From assembly GCA_903927685.1 (NCBI GenBank), contig CAIYOB010001080.1:1-9284 (forward strand): DNA of 9,284 nucleotides, given 5' to 3'. Below, in pieces: positions 1 through 8,014 of this stretch. The notes below the pieces were generated by a model. The model was not told the DNA's origin. It did no database searches and worked only from the letters and a program-made list of their open reading frames with translations. This DNA comes from an uncultured Planctomycetaceae bacterium (GTDB taxonomy: Bacteria; Planctomycetota; Planctomycetia; Pirellulales; Pirellulaceae). The position numbers and the translations under genes are program-made. Position 1 is the stretch's first letter. The number at the start of each line of letters is the position of its first letter.

Positions 1-2242
1 CGGCCCCGACTCCGACGACGGGCTCCGCGCGCGGCTCGCCGCCTACCTCCAACAACGTCACCCGATCCTGCAGCGTCCGGCCTTGCTCGTTCGCGTTCCG
101 CACGGTCAGCACGGCGTCCTGCAATTCGAACACCTCGCAGGCAGCCAGGGAGAACAGCACCCAATCGTCCACCGGTTCGTCAGGCAGTTCGAACTCCAAG
201 TGGACGCCGGACCACGCGAGTGAGGATCCCCGGGCACGGATCATGCGGCGGTCGCCGGCGAGGTCCTCGAAGCCGGGCCGGAATACGAGCGTGGGCCGAA
301 AGCCGGGCCCGTTGCGGATCATCAGCTTCGCCGCCGGGATGTCGAACGCTCGCTCTTCGCGCAGGCCGTCGAAGTGCAATTCAATCGTCTCCACGCCCAA
401 GGCGGCGGCCTGCTGGCAGGCCGCCGCCAGCGACATGGCGGACTTGGCGTCCGCGGGCAGGGGGCCCTCCGTCGCACTGACGATGATCCGCGTCACCGCG
501 TTAATGCTGGCCGAGGCGGGAGTCCGTGCGTCGGCGACGGACGCATCGATCGCGGCGGGAGGGGCCTTTCCCGTGGGACTGCCAGCCGGACTGGCGGGAG
601 CGAGCGCCCGCGGTTCGACTTGGATCGCGGCCGGCGGCGACTCGGGCGCTTGCGTTGTCGGTCCGGCGGGCGGGGCCTGATCGGCGGGCACGCGAACCGC
701 GGGAGTCGTCGTTTGCTGCGTGGACAGTGGGGGCTCCGCCGCCGTGGGTGCCGATTTCGGCTGCGGTCCGGACGACGCCGCGTCCCGGGACTGGACCGGA
801 TTGCGGTCGGGAGTTCGCTTCGGCCCGCCGGACTGACCGGAGGCGATGCCGGCGGTGGGGGCCGCGACAGATTTTCGGTCAGGCTTGGCGGCCTTCGCCG
901 TGGGCGGCTTGCCGGCTGCCTCAACTCGCGGGGGCAGGGCCTTGGCCGGCGGTTCATTCGTCCGCGGGCCGCCGGGGTCAGGCGTGAGACGCTCCAGGAC
1001 GAAGACCGACAGGAACAGCAGGGCCACGGGGAGCAGCCAGGGCAGGGTGCGTTCGATGCGGGCCCCAACCGACCTGCGCGAGCCCAGCCAGACGGCACCG
1101 GTGACATTCAGGCCCGGCAAGTGCAGCCGATCGGCCACCAACAACAACTCGCCGATCAACTCGTTGGGCTGTTGGTAGCGGTCGCGAGGCTGTTTGGCCA
1201 GCAAGCGGTTGACGATTCCGGCGACCTGCTCGTCGAGATCGGGCCGGACCAGGCGGGGATCCGCAGGGAGTTCGCTGCTGTGACTCAGCAGCTTCTGCAG
1301 CAGCGTGCCTTCGGGGAACGGAGGCCGCCCGGTCAACATGAAGTAAAAGGTGCAGCCCAACGAGTACAAGTCGCTGCGGACGTCGGCGATCCGCGGATCC
1401 CGCGCCTGTTCGGGTGAGATGTAGTCAAAGGTCCCCAAGGTCACGCCGCTGGCCGTGAGGTCTTCCCGATCGGACTCCATCCGCAGGCGGGCCAAGCCCA
1501 TGTCCACCAGCTTGGCACGCCCGGCGGCAGTGACCAGGATATTGGACGGCTTGATGTCGCGATGCACGACGTGCCGCTGCGAGGCGTGCTCGAGGGCCTC
1601 GGCCACCTGCAACAGATAGCTGATCGCCTCGGCCAACGGCAAGGGGCCTTGCTTCTCGACCAGATCGCGAATGTTCACGCCTTCGATGTACTCGAAGACA
1701 ATGAAATGCAGACCGTGGTCCTCGCCCACGTAGTACACGCGGGCGATGTTGTCGTGATCCAGTCGCGCTGCGCTCTGAGCCTCGTTCTGAAACCGCCGCA
1801 GCGTTTCCGGTTCGGTGCGGTCCCGCGACAGCACTTTGACAGCGACCGTCCGCCCCAGCCGCAGGTCCGTGCCGCGGAACACCGAACCCATCCCGCCACC
1901 GCCGACAAACTTCTCCAGGCGGAAATGCCCCAGCACCGTGCCTTCCAGGACGTTCCCCAGGTCGGCGCGCGGCGACGACGCGGGGCCCGCTGGCTCGGAC
2001 TTCGGCGACGAACCACTCGACTGGGGATTCCGCCGCGAGATCACCGTCTGTTCGTCCGTGGAGACCGCGCCCTCGGCCGCGCGTTCCGCTTCCGCCGCGG
2101 AGGTCACCTGGCTGCCGCCGGGTGACGCTGCCGTGTCGTTGACAATCTCCACCTCGGCGATCCCGTCGCGCCCCTCCGGCCGCGCAAAGCTACCTTCCGA
2201 GGTAGAGCCTTTGGCCGGACGGTCAAGCACTTGGCTGGACAT
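1..2242 (-). CDS. Membrane-anchored serine/threonine protein kinase, C-terminus cut off by the window edge
   Basis: Hanks-type kinase that should phosphorylate Ser/Thr on unknown partners from the inner membrane. The first ~105 residues are a Ser/Pro/Ala-rich cytoplasmic tail. The kinase domain spans roughly 107-370: glycine loop VGGGGMGSV from ~113, catalytic Lys136 in AVKVL, HRDIKPSN with Asp229, metal-binding DMGLA at 247 (Met in place of the usual Phe of DFG), then SPEQ and DVRSDLYSLG. A single transmembrane segment (TLPWLLPVALLFLSVFVL) lies at ~399-420. It is followed by a ~150-residue Pro/Ala/Lys linker, then a beta-strand-rich region from ~575 that resembles the start of an extracytoplasmic beta-helix domain (weak inference). 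The 747 codons seen stay open to base 1, so the end is outside the window. Start chosen at the first ATG before the conserved part; no strong Shine-Dalgarno is visible, and the frame stays open upstream without an ATG that I found. It has its own promoter and is divergent from the glycyl-tRNA synthetase gene. Confidence 0.93.
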   Translation of the reverse strand, partial: MSSQVLDRPAKGSTSEGSFARPEGRDGIAEVEIVNDTAASPGGSQVTSAAEAERAAEGAVSTDEQTVISRRNPQSSGSSPKSEPAGPASSPRADLGNVLEGTVLGHFRLEKFVGGGGMGSVFRGTDLRLGRTVAVKVLSRDRTEPETLRRFQNEAQSAARLDHDNIARVYYVGEDHGLHFIVFEYIEGVNIRDLVEKQGPLPLAEAISYLLQVAEALEHASQRHVVHRDIKPSNILVTAAGRAKLVDMGLARLRMESDREDLTASGVTLGTFDYISPEQARDPRIADVRSDLYSLGCTFYFMLTGRPPFPEGTLLQKLLSHSSELPADPRLVRPDLDEQVAGIVNRLLAKQPRDRYQQPNELIGELLLVADRLHLPGLNVTGAVWLGSRRSVGARIERTLPWLLPVALLFLSVFVLERLTPDPGGPRTNEPPAKALPPRVEAAGKPPTAKAAKPDRKSVAAPTAGIASGQSGGPKRTPDRNPVQSRDAASSGPQPKSAPTAAEPPLSTQQTTTPAVRVPADQAPPAGPTTQAPESPPAAIQVEPRALAPASPAGSPTGKAPPAAIDASVADARTPASASINAVTRIIVSATEGPLPADAKSAMSLAAACQQAAALGVETIELHFDGLREERAFDIPAAKLMIRNGPGFRPTLVFRPGFEDLAGDRRMIRARGSSLAWSGVHLEFELPDEPVDDWVLFSLAACEVFELQDAVLTVRNANEQGRTLQDRVTLLEVGGEPRAEPVVGVGA

Positions 2243-2365
2243 GGACAACTCGAGCGAAGAAGGCAACAGACGAGAATTCAGGTCAGCGATGCACAAGACG
2301 TCCGGCCCAGCGGCGGCTGCTCGAACCGCGTCTTACCCGTAGGGATGATAGCATCTTCCAGCCAA

Positions 2366-2394
2366 ATTGTACTCCTTGCGACCGGACGAATCAA
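2366..2394 (-). promoter_or_regulatory. Sigma70-like promoter for the kinase gene
   Basis: On the minus strand, TTGATT (2394-2389) is followed after exactly 17 bp by TACAAT (2371-2366), four and five matches to the consensus hexamers. Transcription would begin near 2359, giving a leader of about 117 nt before the kinase ATG at 2242. This is a consensus match only; there is no direct evidence of activity. Confidence 0.5.
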
Positions 2395-2469
2395 TCGTAA
2401 GTCTTAGTCCAATGTGGGGTTGCGATGATTTTCCCGGTCGCGATTCGCACGCCGCGAAAGAAAGCCCCA

Positions 2470-2510
2470 TTTTGTGATCTGCCGGTTTTCTCTATTCTGT
2501 GACTTGTCAC
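2470..2510 (+). promoter_or_regulatory. Weak promoter candidate and small palindrome ahead of glyS
   Basis: TATTCT at 2493-2498 could be a -10 box, with a poor -35 at TTTTGT (2470-2475) 17 bp away. Directly after it is GTGAC-TT-GTCAC (2499-2510), a 5-bp inverted repeat that would lie around the transcription start and could be an operator or nothing at all. The local AT-rich dip between two GC-rich genes supports a promoter somewhere here. Low certainty. Confidence 0.25.
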
Positions 2511-2547
2511 GCTTCGTTCGTTAACCCGTCAGACGGAAACCAATGCC

Positions 2548-4158
2548 ATGATCGAAATGGAGAAACTGGTCTCGCTGTGCAAGCGACGCGGCTTTTTGTT
2601 CCAATCCAGCGAGATTTACGGCGGCCTGAACGGATTCTGGGACTATGGCCCCTTGGGCGTCGAACTGAAACGCAACATCAAGGACGCCTGGTGGCGGGAT
2701 ATGGTCACGGGACACGACGATTCCACCATTCAACCGGGTGCTCCGGACTCCTACGAGATGACGGGTTTGGACTGTACGATCATCATGCACCCGCAGGTCT
2801 GGAAGTGCTCGGGGCACTACGACCTGTTTCATGACTTCATGGTCGACTGCCGGGAATCCAAGGGCCGCTACCGCTACGACCAGGTCCGCGGTCGCTGGGT
2901 GGAAGGCAAAGGCCAGCGGATTTTCGTTGCCACGACCGCCGAAGCGGATCACGAACAAGAGGACGTCCAGTCGCGGGCCCTGAAGTTCTTCAACCTCCGC
3001 TCCAAGGACGCCGAGCAACTGCACTGGGAGGGCGAGTTCCTGACGTTGCCCGCGGTCCAGGACATGTCGCGCGTCCTGGGACCGGACGCCAAGACGCTGG
3101 GGACCCTGACGGAGCCCCGTGAATTCAATCTGATGTTCGAAACCTACACCGGGGCGATCCGCGACGAGAACAGCAAGGCCTTCCTGCGTCCGGAAACCGC
3201 CCAGGGGATTTTCGTGAACTTCAAGAATGTCCTGGACAGCACCCGCGTGCGAGTCCCGTTCGGCATCGCGCAGGTTGGCAAGAGTTTCCGCAATGAAATC
3301 ACGCCCCGGAATTTCACCTTCCGCTCGCGCGAATTCGAGCAGATGGAGATCGAGTTCTTTTGCCATCCCAATTCATCGCCCGAGTGGTACCGGTATTGGC
3401 GCGATCGGCGGCTGCAATGGTACACGGGCCTGGGCTTGGCCGGCGAACGGCTGCGGCTGCGCGAGCATGCCGCGGAAGAACTGAGCCATTATTCGACCGG
3501 TACGGCGGACATCGAATACGCGTTTCCGTTCCTGCCGCCCGGCGAGTTCGGTGAACTGGAAGGCATCGCACACCGCGGTGATTTCGACTTGCGCAGCCAC
3601 ATGGAGGGCAAGCTGAACGAAAAGACGCGGCCCTTGCAGCTGGAACTGGACGCGGACGGCAAGCCGAAATGGAAGGGCAGCGGCCGCGACTTGACCTACC
3701 GCGACGAAATCACGGGCGAACGGTTCACGCCGCACGTGATCGAGCCCTCGGCCGGCGCCGACCGGGCGACCTTGGCCTTCCTGTGCGAAGCGTACACCGA
3801 AGACCAGGCCCCGGACGAGAATGGGGTCATGAAAGAGCGGGTGGTCATGAAGTTCCATCCCCGCCTGGCGCCCATCAAGGCGGCCGTCTTTCCGCTGGTC
3901 AAGAAAGACGGCATGCCGGAGATCGCCAAGGAGATCTACCGCAACCTGAAACCGCAGTTCCCCGTGTTCTACGACGAGAAAGGCGCCGTCGGCCGCCGCT
4001 ATCGCCGCCAGGACGAAGCCGGGACGCCGTTCTGCATCACGGTCGACAGCCAGACCCTGCAGGACCGCACCGTCACGTTCCGCGACCGCGACTCGCTGCA
4101 GCAGTGGCGAGTCAAGCTCGATGATTGCGTGGACGAACTGCGGCAGCGGCTGCGCTAG
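2548..4158 (+). CDS. glyS: Glycyl-tRNA synthetase, single-chain (alpha2) type
   Basis: Cytoplasmic class II aminoacyl-tRNA synthetase that charges tRNA-Gly with glycine using ATP. It is 536 residues and complete. The N-terminus carries LCKRRGFLFQSSEIYGG and FWDYGPLGVELKRN, characteristic of this family. The conserved RPETAQGIFVNF begins at Arg214, motif 2 includes FRNE with Arg248 followed by TPRNFTFRSREFEQME, and motif 3 is EPSAGADR (399-406). Residues ~435-536 form the anticodon-binding domain, with FHPRLAPIKAAVFPL and GRRYRRQDEAGTPFCITVD. This is the eukaryote/archaea-like, Thermus-like form and not the two-subunit GlyQ/GlyS enzyme; some databases call it glyQS. The start at 2548 gives the expected N-terminus; an ATG at 2557 is a possible alternative, and no strong Shine-Dalgarno is seen. 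Its TAG stop overlaps the stop of the convergent esterase gene. Confidence 0.97.
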   Translation: MIEMEKLVSLCKRRGFLFQSSEIYGGLNGFWDYGPLGVELKRNIKDAWWRDMVTGHDDSTIQPGAPDSYEMTGLDCTIIMHPQVWKCSGHYDLFHDFMVDCRESKGRYRYDQVRGRWVEGKGQRIFVATTAEADHEQEDVQSRALKFFNLRSKDAEQLHWEGEFLTLPAVQDMSRVLGPDAKTLGTLTEPREFNLMFETYTGAIRDENSKAFLRPETAQGIFVNFKNVLDSTRVRVPFGIAQVGKSFRNEITPRNFTFRSREFEQMEIEFFCHPNSSPEWYRYWRDRRLQWYTGLGLAGERLRLREHAAEELSHYSTGTADIEYAFPFLPPGEFGELEGIAHRGDFDLRSHMEGKLNEKTRPLQLELDADGKPKWKGSGRDLTYRDEITGERFTPHVIEPSAGADRATLAFLCEAYTEDQAPDENGVMKERVVMKFHPRLAPIKAAVFPLVKKDGMPEIAKEIYRNLKPQFPVFYDEKGAVGRRYRRQDEAGTPFCITVDSQTLQDRTVTFRDRDSLQQWRVKLDDCVDELRQRLR

Positions 4159-6263
4159 ACCGTAGCCATCGCATTCCAGGGCTCGACGCTCCGCAGTCCC
4201 TTGGCCTGCAACGCCCGATAACAATCGGGCAGGTCAAAGTGGGCCAGGACGTTGGGCAGCAAAGCCGACAGCGGCCAGTCGTAATCCTCGGCTTCCGCGA
4301 CGTCGCGATACGAAGTCAAGGCGTTCTTGAGCGTCACCTGCCGGGCCGATTCGTGCAGCACGGCGGCGAACGTCGCGGCCAGCGCCCCCCAGCCTTTGGC
4401 GACAACGTGCACGTCCGTGTGCCCCAGGCTGGTCAGCCAGTCCAGCACGCTCAGCACGTCGTGGGTCTTCTGGCCGACGTACGGCCGGTCCAGCATCAAG
4501 CTGTGGATGGCGTAGAAAAAGTCGCTGCCGTAGCGGCTATGGAATGTGTTGACACCGCACGTTTCGGGCCGCGATTCGCCAATGCCGCGGACGTCGCATG
4601 TGAACACGGGGGATTCCGGTTCCGCTTGCATGACCTCGCGGATCAACGGTTCCTCCCGCAGCTCGGCGTCACTGGACAAGTGCGCCACGTACAGGATCGC
4701 CCGCGGACCGGTCCGAGGGGGACGTGACACCCAAGACTCGATGTACAGCCGGTACACCAACGCCTGGATCCCCGGCTCGGTTTCCACGGCATAGGCCACT
4801 GCTTGGGGCAGCGGATAGCGGCGTCCGCTCAGGTACCTCAGAATCCGATAGTCGGGCGTCCCGCCGCGAGCCGGCAATTTGAGCACGTCCGTCACCGCAC
4901 GCATCAAGGCTTCCCCCGCGACCTCGCCTCGGGCGGCCGCCAACGCCTGGGACTTGTCCCGCGTGAACTGAAACACCGTGCGGGCGCCAAGATCGGCGAC
5001 TTGGCCCTTCGGTGTGCACCACAGCGTCTGGTCTTCTTCGAGCGTCAGCGGGGGTTCCGTGGTGGCGTCCGAGACCTTCGTCACGCGGTTGAACCAGCCA
5101 TACATGGCTTCGCGATTCTCCTGTGTATAGCCGTGCGTCGTCGGGCCGATGAACACGTCCGTGTTGTCGGGGACGCCCAGCAGTTCGTACAGCCGCCGCA
5201 GCCTGCCATGGGCCTCTTCGACGCCGCGGGCGTCGAAATAGTCCCGTTCCTTGCCCAGGATGATGACCGGCTTGGGAGCCAGGGCCGCCAGGAAATCGTC
5301 GTGATCCAGGCCCAGCGCCAAGGCTCGCGGCGGGCACTGTTCCGTATCGGCCGGCAATTCGTTCTCCATGTTCCGCCGAAACGTGGTCACGAAGCACGAC
5401 GGGGCGGCCATCGACCAGCGCTGCTCGACGCCGCACAGCCAGGTGGTCATGGTTCCGCCGCCCGAGTTGCCGGTGACGCCGATCTGTTGCGGGTCGACCT
5501 CGTCGCGGGTCAGCAGGTAATCCAGCGCGCGGATGCCGTCCCAGGCTCGCCACATACCCAGGAATTCCCCGACCAGGAACTGTTGGTTGCCGGCGATCAG
5601 ATGCTCGGTCACGCCCGCGCCGAACCGGGCCGACAGGTCGGGTTTGACGTACTGCAGCCGTTCGCCTTGCCCGATCGGATCGTAGATCAGGCAGGCGTAG
5701 CCCATACGGGCCAAGCCCTGGGCGAACGATTGGTACGCCTTCTCCGCTTTGCCGTTGGTCGAATGCCCACAGGTGCCGACGACGCCGGGCACGCGCTGCG
5801 CGCGGCCGGTGGGCAGGTACAGGTTGGCGGTCACGGGAAACCCGGGCCGGCTGTCGAAGATCACTTTCTCGATCCGATACCCGTCGCGTTCGACGGCGCC
5901 GGTCACGCGGGGGTTCAGCGGCGTCCGTTCGGGTTCGGGCCCGAAGCAGACTCGGATCTTAGCCCGCACCGTCTGGACGTAAGCTTCGGCGTCGGCCTTG
6001 GTCTGCAGCGCGCGTTTCGCGGCCAGGCTTCGCGCCTCGGCAACTCGCACCTGGTCGACAAAATACTCCTGGACCATGCGGGGAAACCGATTCAGCGGCG
6101 GCAGGGGCGAAGAGGTGCCTTCCGCAGCCGGCGCGGACTCCGCGACCAGCCAGGGCAACAGGGGCAAGCTCACCGCCTGGGCGACGGCGGCCTGCAGCAG
6201 GCGACGTCGAGACAGAACCCAGTTCGGCTCGGACGGTCGGACTTGAGGCGATTGTGGTTGCAT
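4155..6263 (-). CDS. Tat-exported tandem alpha/beta hydrolase, acetyl xylan esterase-like
   Basis: 702-residue exported hydrolase, probably an esterase or peptidase-like enzyme of the acetyl xylan esterase / prolyl oligopeptidase superfamily; substrate unknown. The N-terminus has a twin-arginine signal (SRRRLLQ near residue 18, then a hydrophobic run and an Ala-rich cleavage area around 45-50). The first alpha/beta hydrolase domain has a full apparent triad: nucleophile Ser267 in GNSGGG, acid Asp341 in KERDYFD, and His377 in TTHGYTQ. A second hydrolase-like domain follows from about 480 to the end, with the DVRGIGES strand-loop, but its nucleophile elbow reads VAKGWGAL, with Gly624 where Ser would be, so it is probably inactive. 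The start is supported by AAGGAG (6277-6272) 8 nt before the ATG. The gene is divergent from the secreted SGNH hydrolase, so the two may share a substrate class. The acetylxylan label is a family guess. Confidence 0.87.
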   Translation of the reverse strand: MQPQSPQVRPSEPNWVLSRRRLLQAAVAQAVSLPLLPWLVAESAPAAEGTSSPLPPLNRFPRMVQEYFVDQVRVAEARSLAAKRALQTKADAEAYVQTVRAKIRVCFGPEPERTPLNPRVTGAVERDGYRIEKVIFDSRPGFPVTANLYLPTGRAQRVPGVVGTCGHSTNGKAEKAYQSFAQGLARMGYACLIYDPIGQGERLQYVKPDLSARFGAGVTEHLIAGNQQFLVGEFLGMWRAWDGIRALDYLLTRDEVDPQQIGVTGNSGGGTMTTWLCGVEQRWSMAAPSCFVTTFRRNMENELPADTEQCPPRALALGLDHDDFLAALAPKPVIILGKERDYFDARGVEEAHGRLRRLYELLGVPDNTDVFIGPTTHGYTQENREAMYGWFNRVTKVSDATTEPPLTLEEDQTLWCTPKGQVADLGARTVFQFTRDKSQALAAARGEVAGEALMRAVTDVLKLPARGGTPDYRILRYLSGRRYPLPQAVAYAVETEPGIQALVYRLYIESWVSRPPRTGPRAILYVAHLSSDAELREEPLIREVMQAEPESPVFTCDVRGIGESRPETCGVNTFHSRYGSDFFYAIHSLMLDRPYVGQKTHDVLSVLDWLTSLGHTDVHVVAKGWGALAATFAAVLHESARQVTLKNALTSYRDVAEAEDYDWPLSALLPNVLAHFDLPDCYRALQAKGLRSVEPWNAMATV

Positions 6264-6369
6264 GACGCGGGCTCCTTTGCCCCGATTATCGCGCTCGCGG
6301 CGGACAAAATCCAGGGCGGTTCGGCCCGTCTCCCGTGGGCTGCCAATGCGCCGTCAAGGCTGACTGTCG

Positions 6370-6454
6370 GGGTGCCTGGGGTCGAACGCAGCGAGCCCCC
6401 CAGCGGCAACTGGGGAATCGCCACTCGTACCTCGTGGCTTGACCCCAGGCACCC
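6370..6454. repeat. 85-bp inverted-repeat element in the divergent intergenic region
   Basis: Perfect 14-bp terminal inverted repeats GGGTGCCTGGGGTC (6370-6383) and GACCCCAGGCACCC (6441-6454) enclose 57 bp. Inside is a nested hairpin, CCCCAG (6398-6403) CGGCAA CTGGGG (6410-6415), flanked by GCGA/TCGC, and a smaller CCAC (6421-6424) / GTGG (6434-6437) pair. It encodes nothing plausible. It resembles, from memory, a repeat scattered through planctomycete genomes; its structure fits a REP- or MITE-like unit. No clear target duplication is seen. Confidence 0.7.
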
Positions 6455-6493
6455 AACCCAAATTCTTGGCCTGGACAGGGCACCAGTCGCTGT

Positions 6494-6512
6494 TCGCTGG
6501 CCAATCCAGCGA
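6494..6512. repeat. Perfect hairpin TCGCTGG-CCAAT-CCAGCGA
   Basis: Seven-bp perfect stem with a 5-nt loop, 40 bp downstream of the 85-bp element and about 115 bp before the SGNH hydrolase start. It may be part of the same repeat cluster, or a structure in the leader of the SGNH mRNA. The rest of the 363-bp divergent gap (6264-6626) shows no convincing promoter on either strand to my eye. Confidence 0.5.
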
Positions 6513-6626
6513 GGGCATGGCGGCGGCGCCCTTGATTGCCTAAGATTACCGGACAGAACGTCTTCGAAATGGAGGCGACAACTCATGGAGATCGTGACGA
6601 TGGGTGTACTTTCAAGGAGCTTGACG

Positions 6627-7892
6627 ATGTCGAGGTTCGTGCGTTGGTTCGTCGCGGCGATCCTGGTGTGTGGCAGCCTGCCGGCTTGGGCGGGGGAGTT
6701 CTTCTTCAAGGACGGCGACGTCGTCGTGATGATCGGCGACAGCATCACCGAGCAGCATCTGTATTCCAACTTTGTGGAGTTGTGGACCGTCACGCGATTC
6801 CCGAACTGGAAGCTGACCTTCCGCAACGTGGGCATCGGCGGCGACCGCTCGGTGGGCGGCAACTCGCGGTTCGCACGTGACGTGCTGCTGCACCAGCCGA
6901 CCGCGATGACGGTCGACTTCGGGATGAACGACGGCGGCTACCGGGCGTTCGGCGAGGATACTTTCAAGCCCTACATGGACGGTTTGCAGGGCTTGGCCGA
7001 CCAGGCCAGGGCGGCTCGGATCCGAGTGGCCTGGGTCACGCCGCAGCCGCTGGACACGGCCGACCAGGGCCCGACCGCGCTGACCGGCTACAACGAGACG
7101 CTGGAGAAATTCTCCGCCGGCGTGCAGGCCATCGCCGAGAAGAACAACGGGCTGTTCGTCGACCAGTTCCATCCGTATCTGGCCGCGCTTGATCTGGCCC
7201 GCAGTCAAGGCCCGAAGTACGACCGCATCACGGGCGGCGACGCCGTGCACCCCGGCCCGCCCGGCCAGGCTCTGATGGCCGCGTCGATCCTCAAGGGACT
7301 GGGCTTCCCGGCGCTCGTCTCGTGCGCCGAGATCGATGCGGCCGGCGGCAAGGTGGTGGCAACGGAGAACTGTACGGTCGAAAACGTCGTGTCCAAGGAC
7401 GGCGGCCTGAGCTTCTCGCGACTCGACGGCGCGCTGCCGTTCTTTCCCGCCGAGGCGGTCAGTATCCTGCCGTGGGCTCCGATCCTGGACGAGCTGAACG
7501 ACTATCGCTTGAAAGTCACGGGCCTGAAAGCCGGGAAGTACGAGGTCTGTGCGGGCGGCCGGAAGATCGCCGAATTGACGGCCGACCAACTGGCCAGCGG
7601 GGCCAACCTGGCCGCGGCCGCGTTGACCGACGGCCCGCTCGCCGAGCAAGTCAAGGCGGTACGAGTGGCCGTCGAGAACAAGAACCGCTTCCACCATGAC
7701 GTCATCTTCCGCGGCGTTGTGCTGTCCAACGTTCCCGACTGGGTATACGAAGTCGTGCCGCGCGACCAGCTGGAGGCCAAGAAGAAGACCGTGATCCAAG
7801 AGCGGTTAGCCAAGCTGCCGGAACTCGACGCCGCCGTGGCTCAGGCCCTGGTGATGAAAGCCAACACGTTCGACATCGTGCCCGTCCCGTAG
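6627..7892 (+). CDS. Secreted SGNH/GDSL-family hydrolase
   Basis: Exported esterase/lipase-type hydrolase of 421 residues; the physiological ester is unknown. A Sec signal peptide (basic MSRFVRWF, hydrophobic VAAILVCG, cleavage after AWA at 22) precedes the SGNH fold. Block I is GDSIT with nucleophile Ser39, block II GIGGDRS (Gly69-Ser75), block III GMND with Asn101, and block V DAVH with Asp205 and His208, so the catalytic set is complete. After ~235 there is a C-terminal domain rich in beta strands, with LKVTGLKAGKYEVCAGG, common in planctomycete GDSL proteins. Start chosen at 6627 because AAGGAG (6614-6619) lies 7 nt upstream and the signal peptide begins cleanly. In-frame ATGs at 6585 (with GGAGG 9 nt upstream) and 6600 are alternatives that would add 14 or 9 residues. 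Divergent from the Tat-exported esterase. Confidence 0.92.
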   Translation: MSRFVRWFVAAILVCGSLPAWAGEFFFKDGDVVVMIGDSITEQHLYSNFVELWTVTRFPNWKLTFRNVGIGGDRSVGGNSRFARDVLLHQPTAMTVDFGMNDGGYRAFGEDTFKPYMDGLQGLADQARAARIRVAWVTPQPLDTADQGPTALTGYNETLEKFSAGVQAIAEKNNGLFVDQFHPYLAALDLARSQGPKYDRITGGDAVHPGPPGQALMAASILKGLGFPALVSCAEIDAAGGKVVATENCTVENVVSKDGGLSFSRLDGALPFFPAEAVSILPWAPILDELNDYRLKVTGLKAGKYEVCAGGRKIAELTADQLASGANLAAAALTDGPLAEQVKAVRVAVENKNRFHHDVIFRGVVLSNVPDWVYEVVPRDQLEAKKKTVIQERLAKLPELDAAVAQALVMKANTFDIVPVP

Positions 7893-7957
7893 GCGGCCGC
7901 TTTGCCTGCCGGCCGCGTGTACTGGTCACGCGGCGGGCCGGTGTTCGGGCCGCCGCG
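7893..7957 (+). terminator. Two GC-rich hairpins after the SGNH hydrolase gene
   Basis: GCGGCCG (7893-7899) pairs with CGGCCGC (7910-7916), and CGCGGCGG (7929-7936) pairs with CCGCCGCG (7950-7957). They start directly after the stop codon, where a terminator is expected, but no T-run follows either stem. They could slow polymerase or stabilise the 3' end; in DNA this GC-rich, chance pairing is also possible. Confidence 0.3.
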
Positions 7958-8014
7958 GACCGGCCACCGGAACGACAACTCGATACGCCAGCGACGGAGC
8001 ACTCGGAGGCCGGC

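Noticed and set aside
374..1417. Plus-strand open frame of about 350 codons
   Set aside because: Antisense to the kinase linker, transmembrane and catalytic regions; the product is a low-complexity Arg/Gly string.
2521..4224. Long minus-strand open frames (2521-3366 and 3373-4224)
   Set aside because: They are antisense to glycyl-tRNA synthetase, whose motifs are intact throughout; the translations look like mirror-strand artefacts of high GC.
6285..6290. GATAAT on the minus strand as a -10 box for the Tat-exported hydrolase
   Set aside because: It would leave a leader of only ~15 nt with the ribosome-binding site at its very start, and no matching -35 was found.
4803..6626. Open plus-strand frame running over 600 codons into the SGNH hydrolase gene
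   Set aside because: It is antisense to the well-supported Tat-exported hydrolase and its translation is Arg/Gly/Gln-rich with no domain; it is open because of GC-rich codon bias. The SGNH signal peptide marks the true start at 6627.
6612..7799. Minus-strand open frame of about 395 codons
   Set aside because: Antisense to the SGNH hydrolase, which has a complete catalytic set and a signal peptide.
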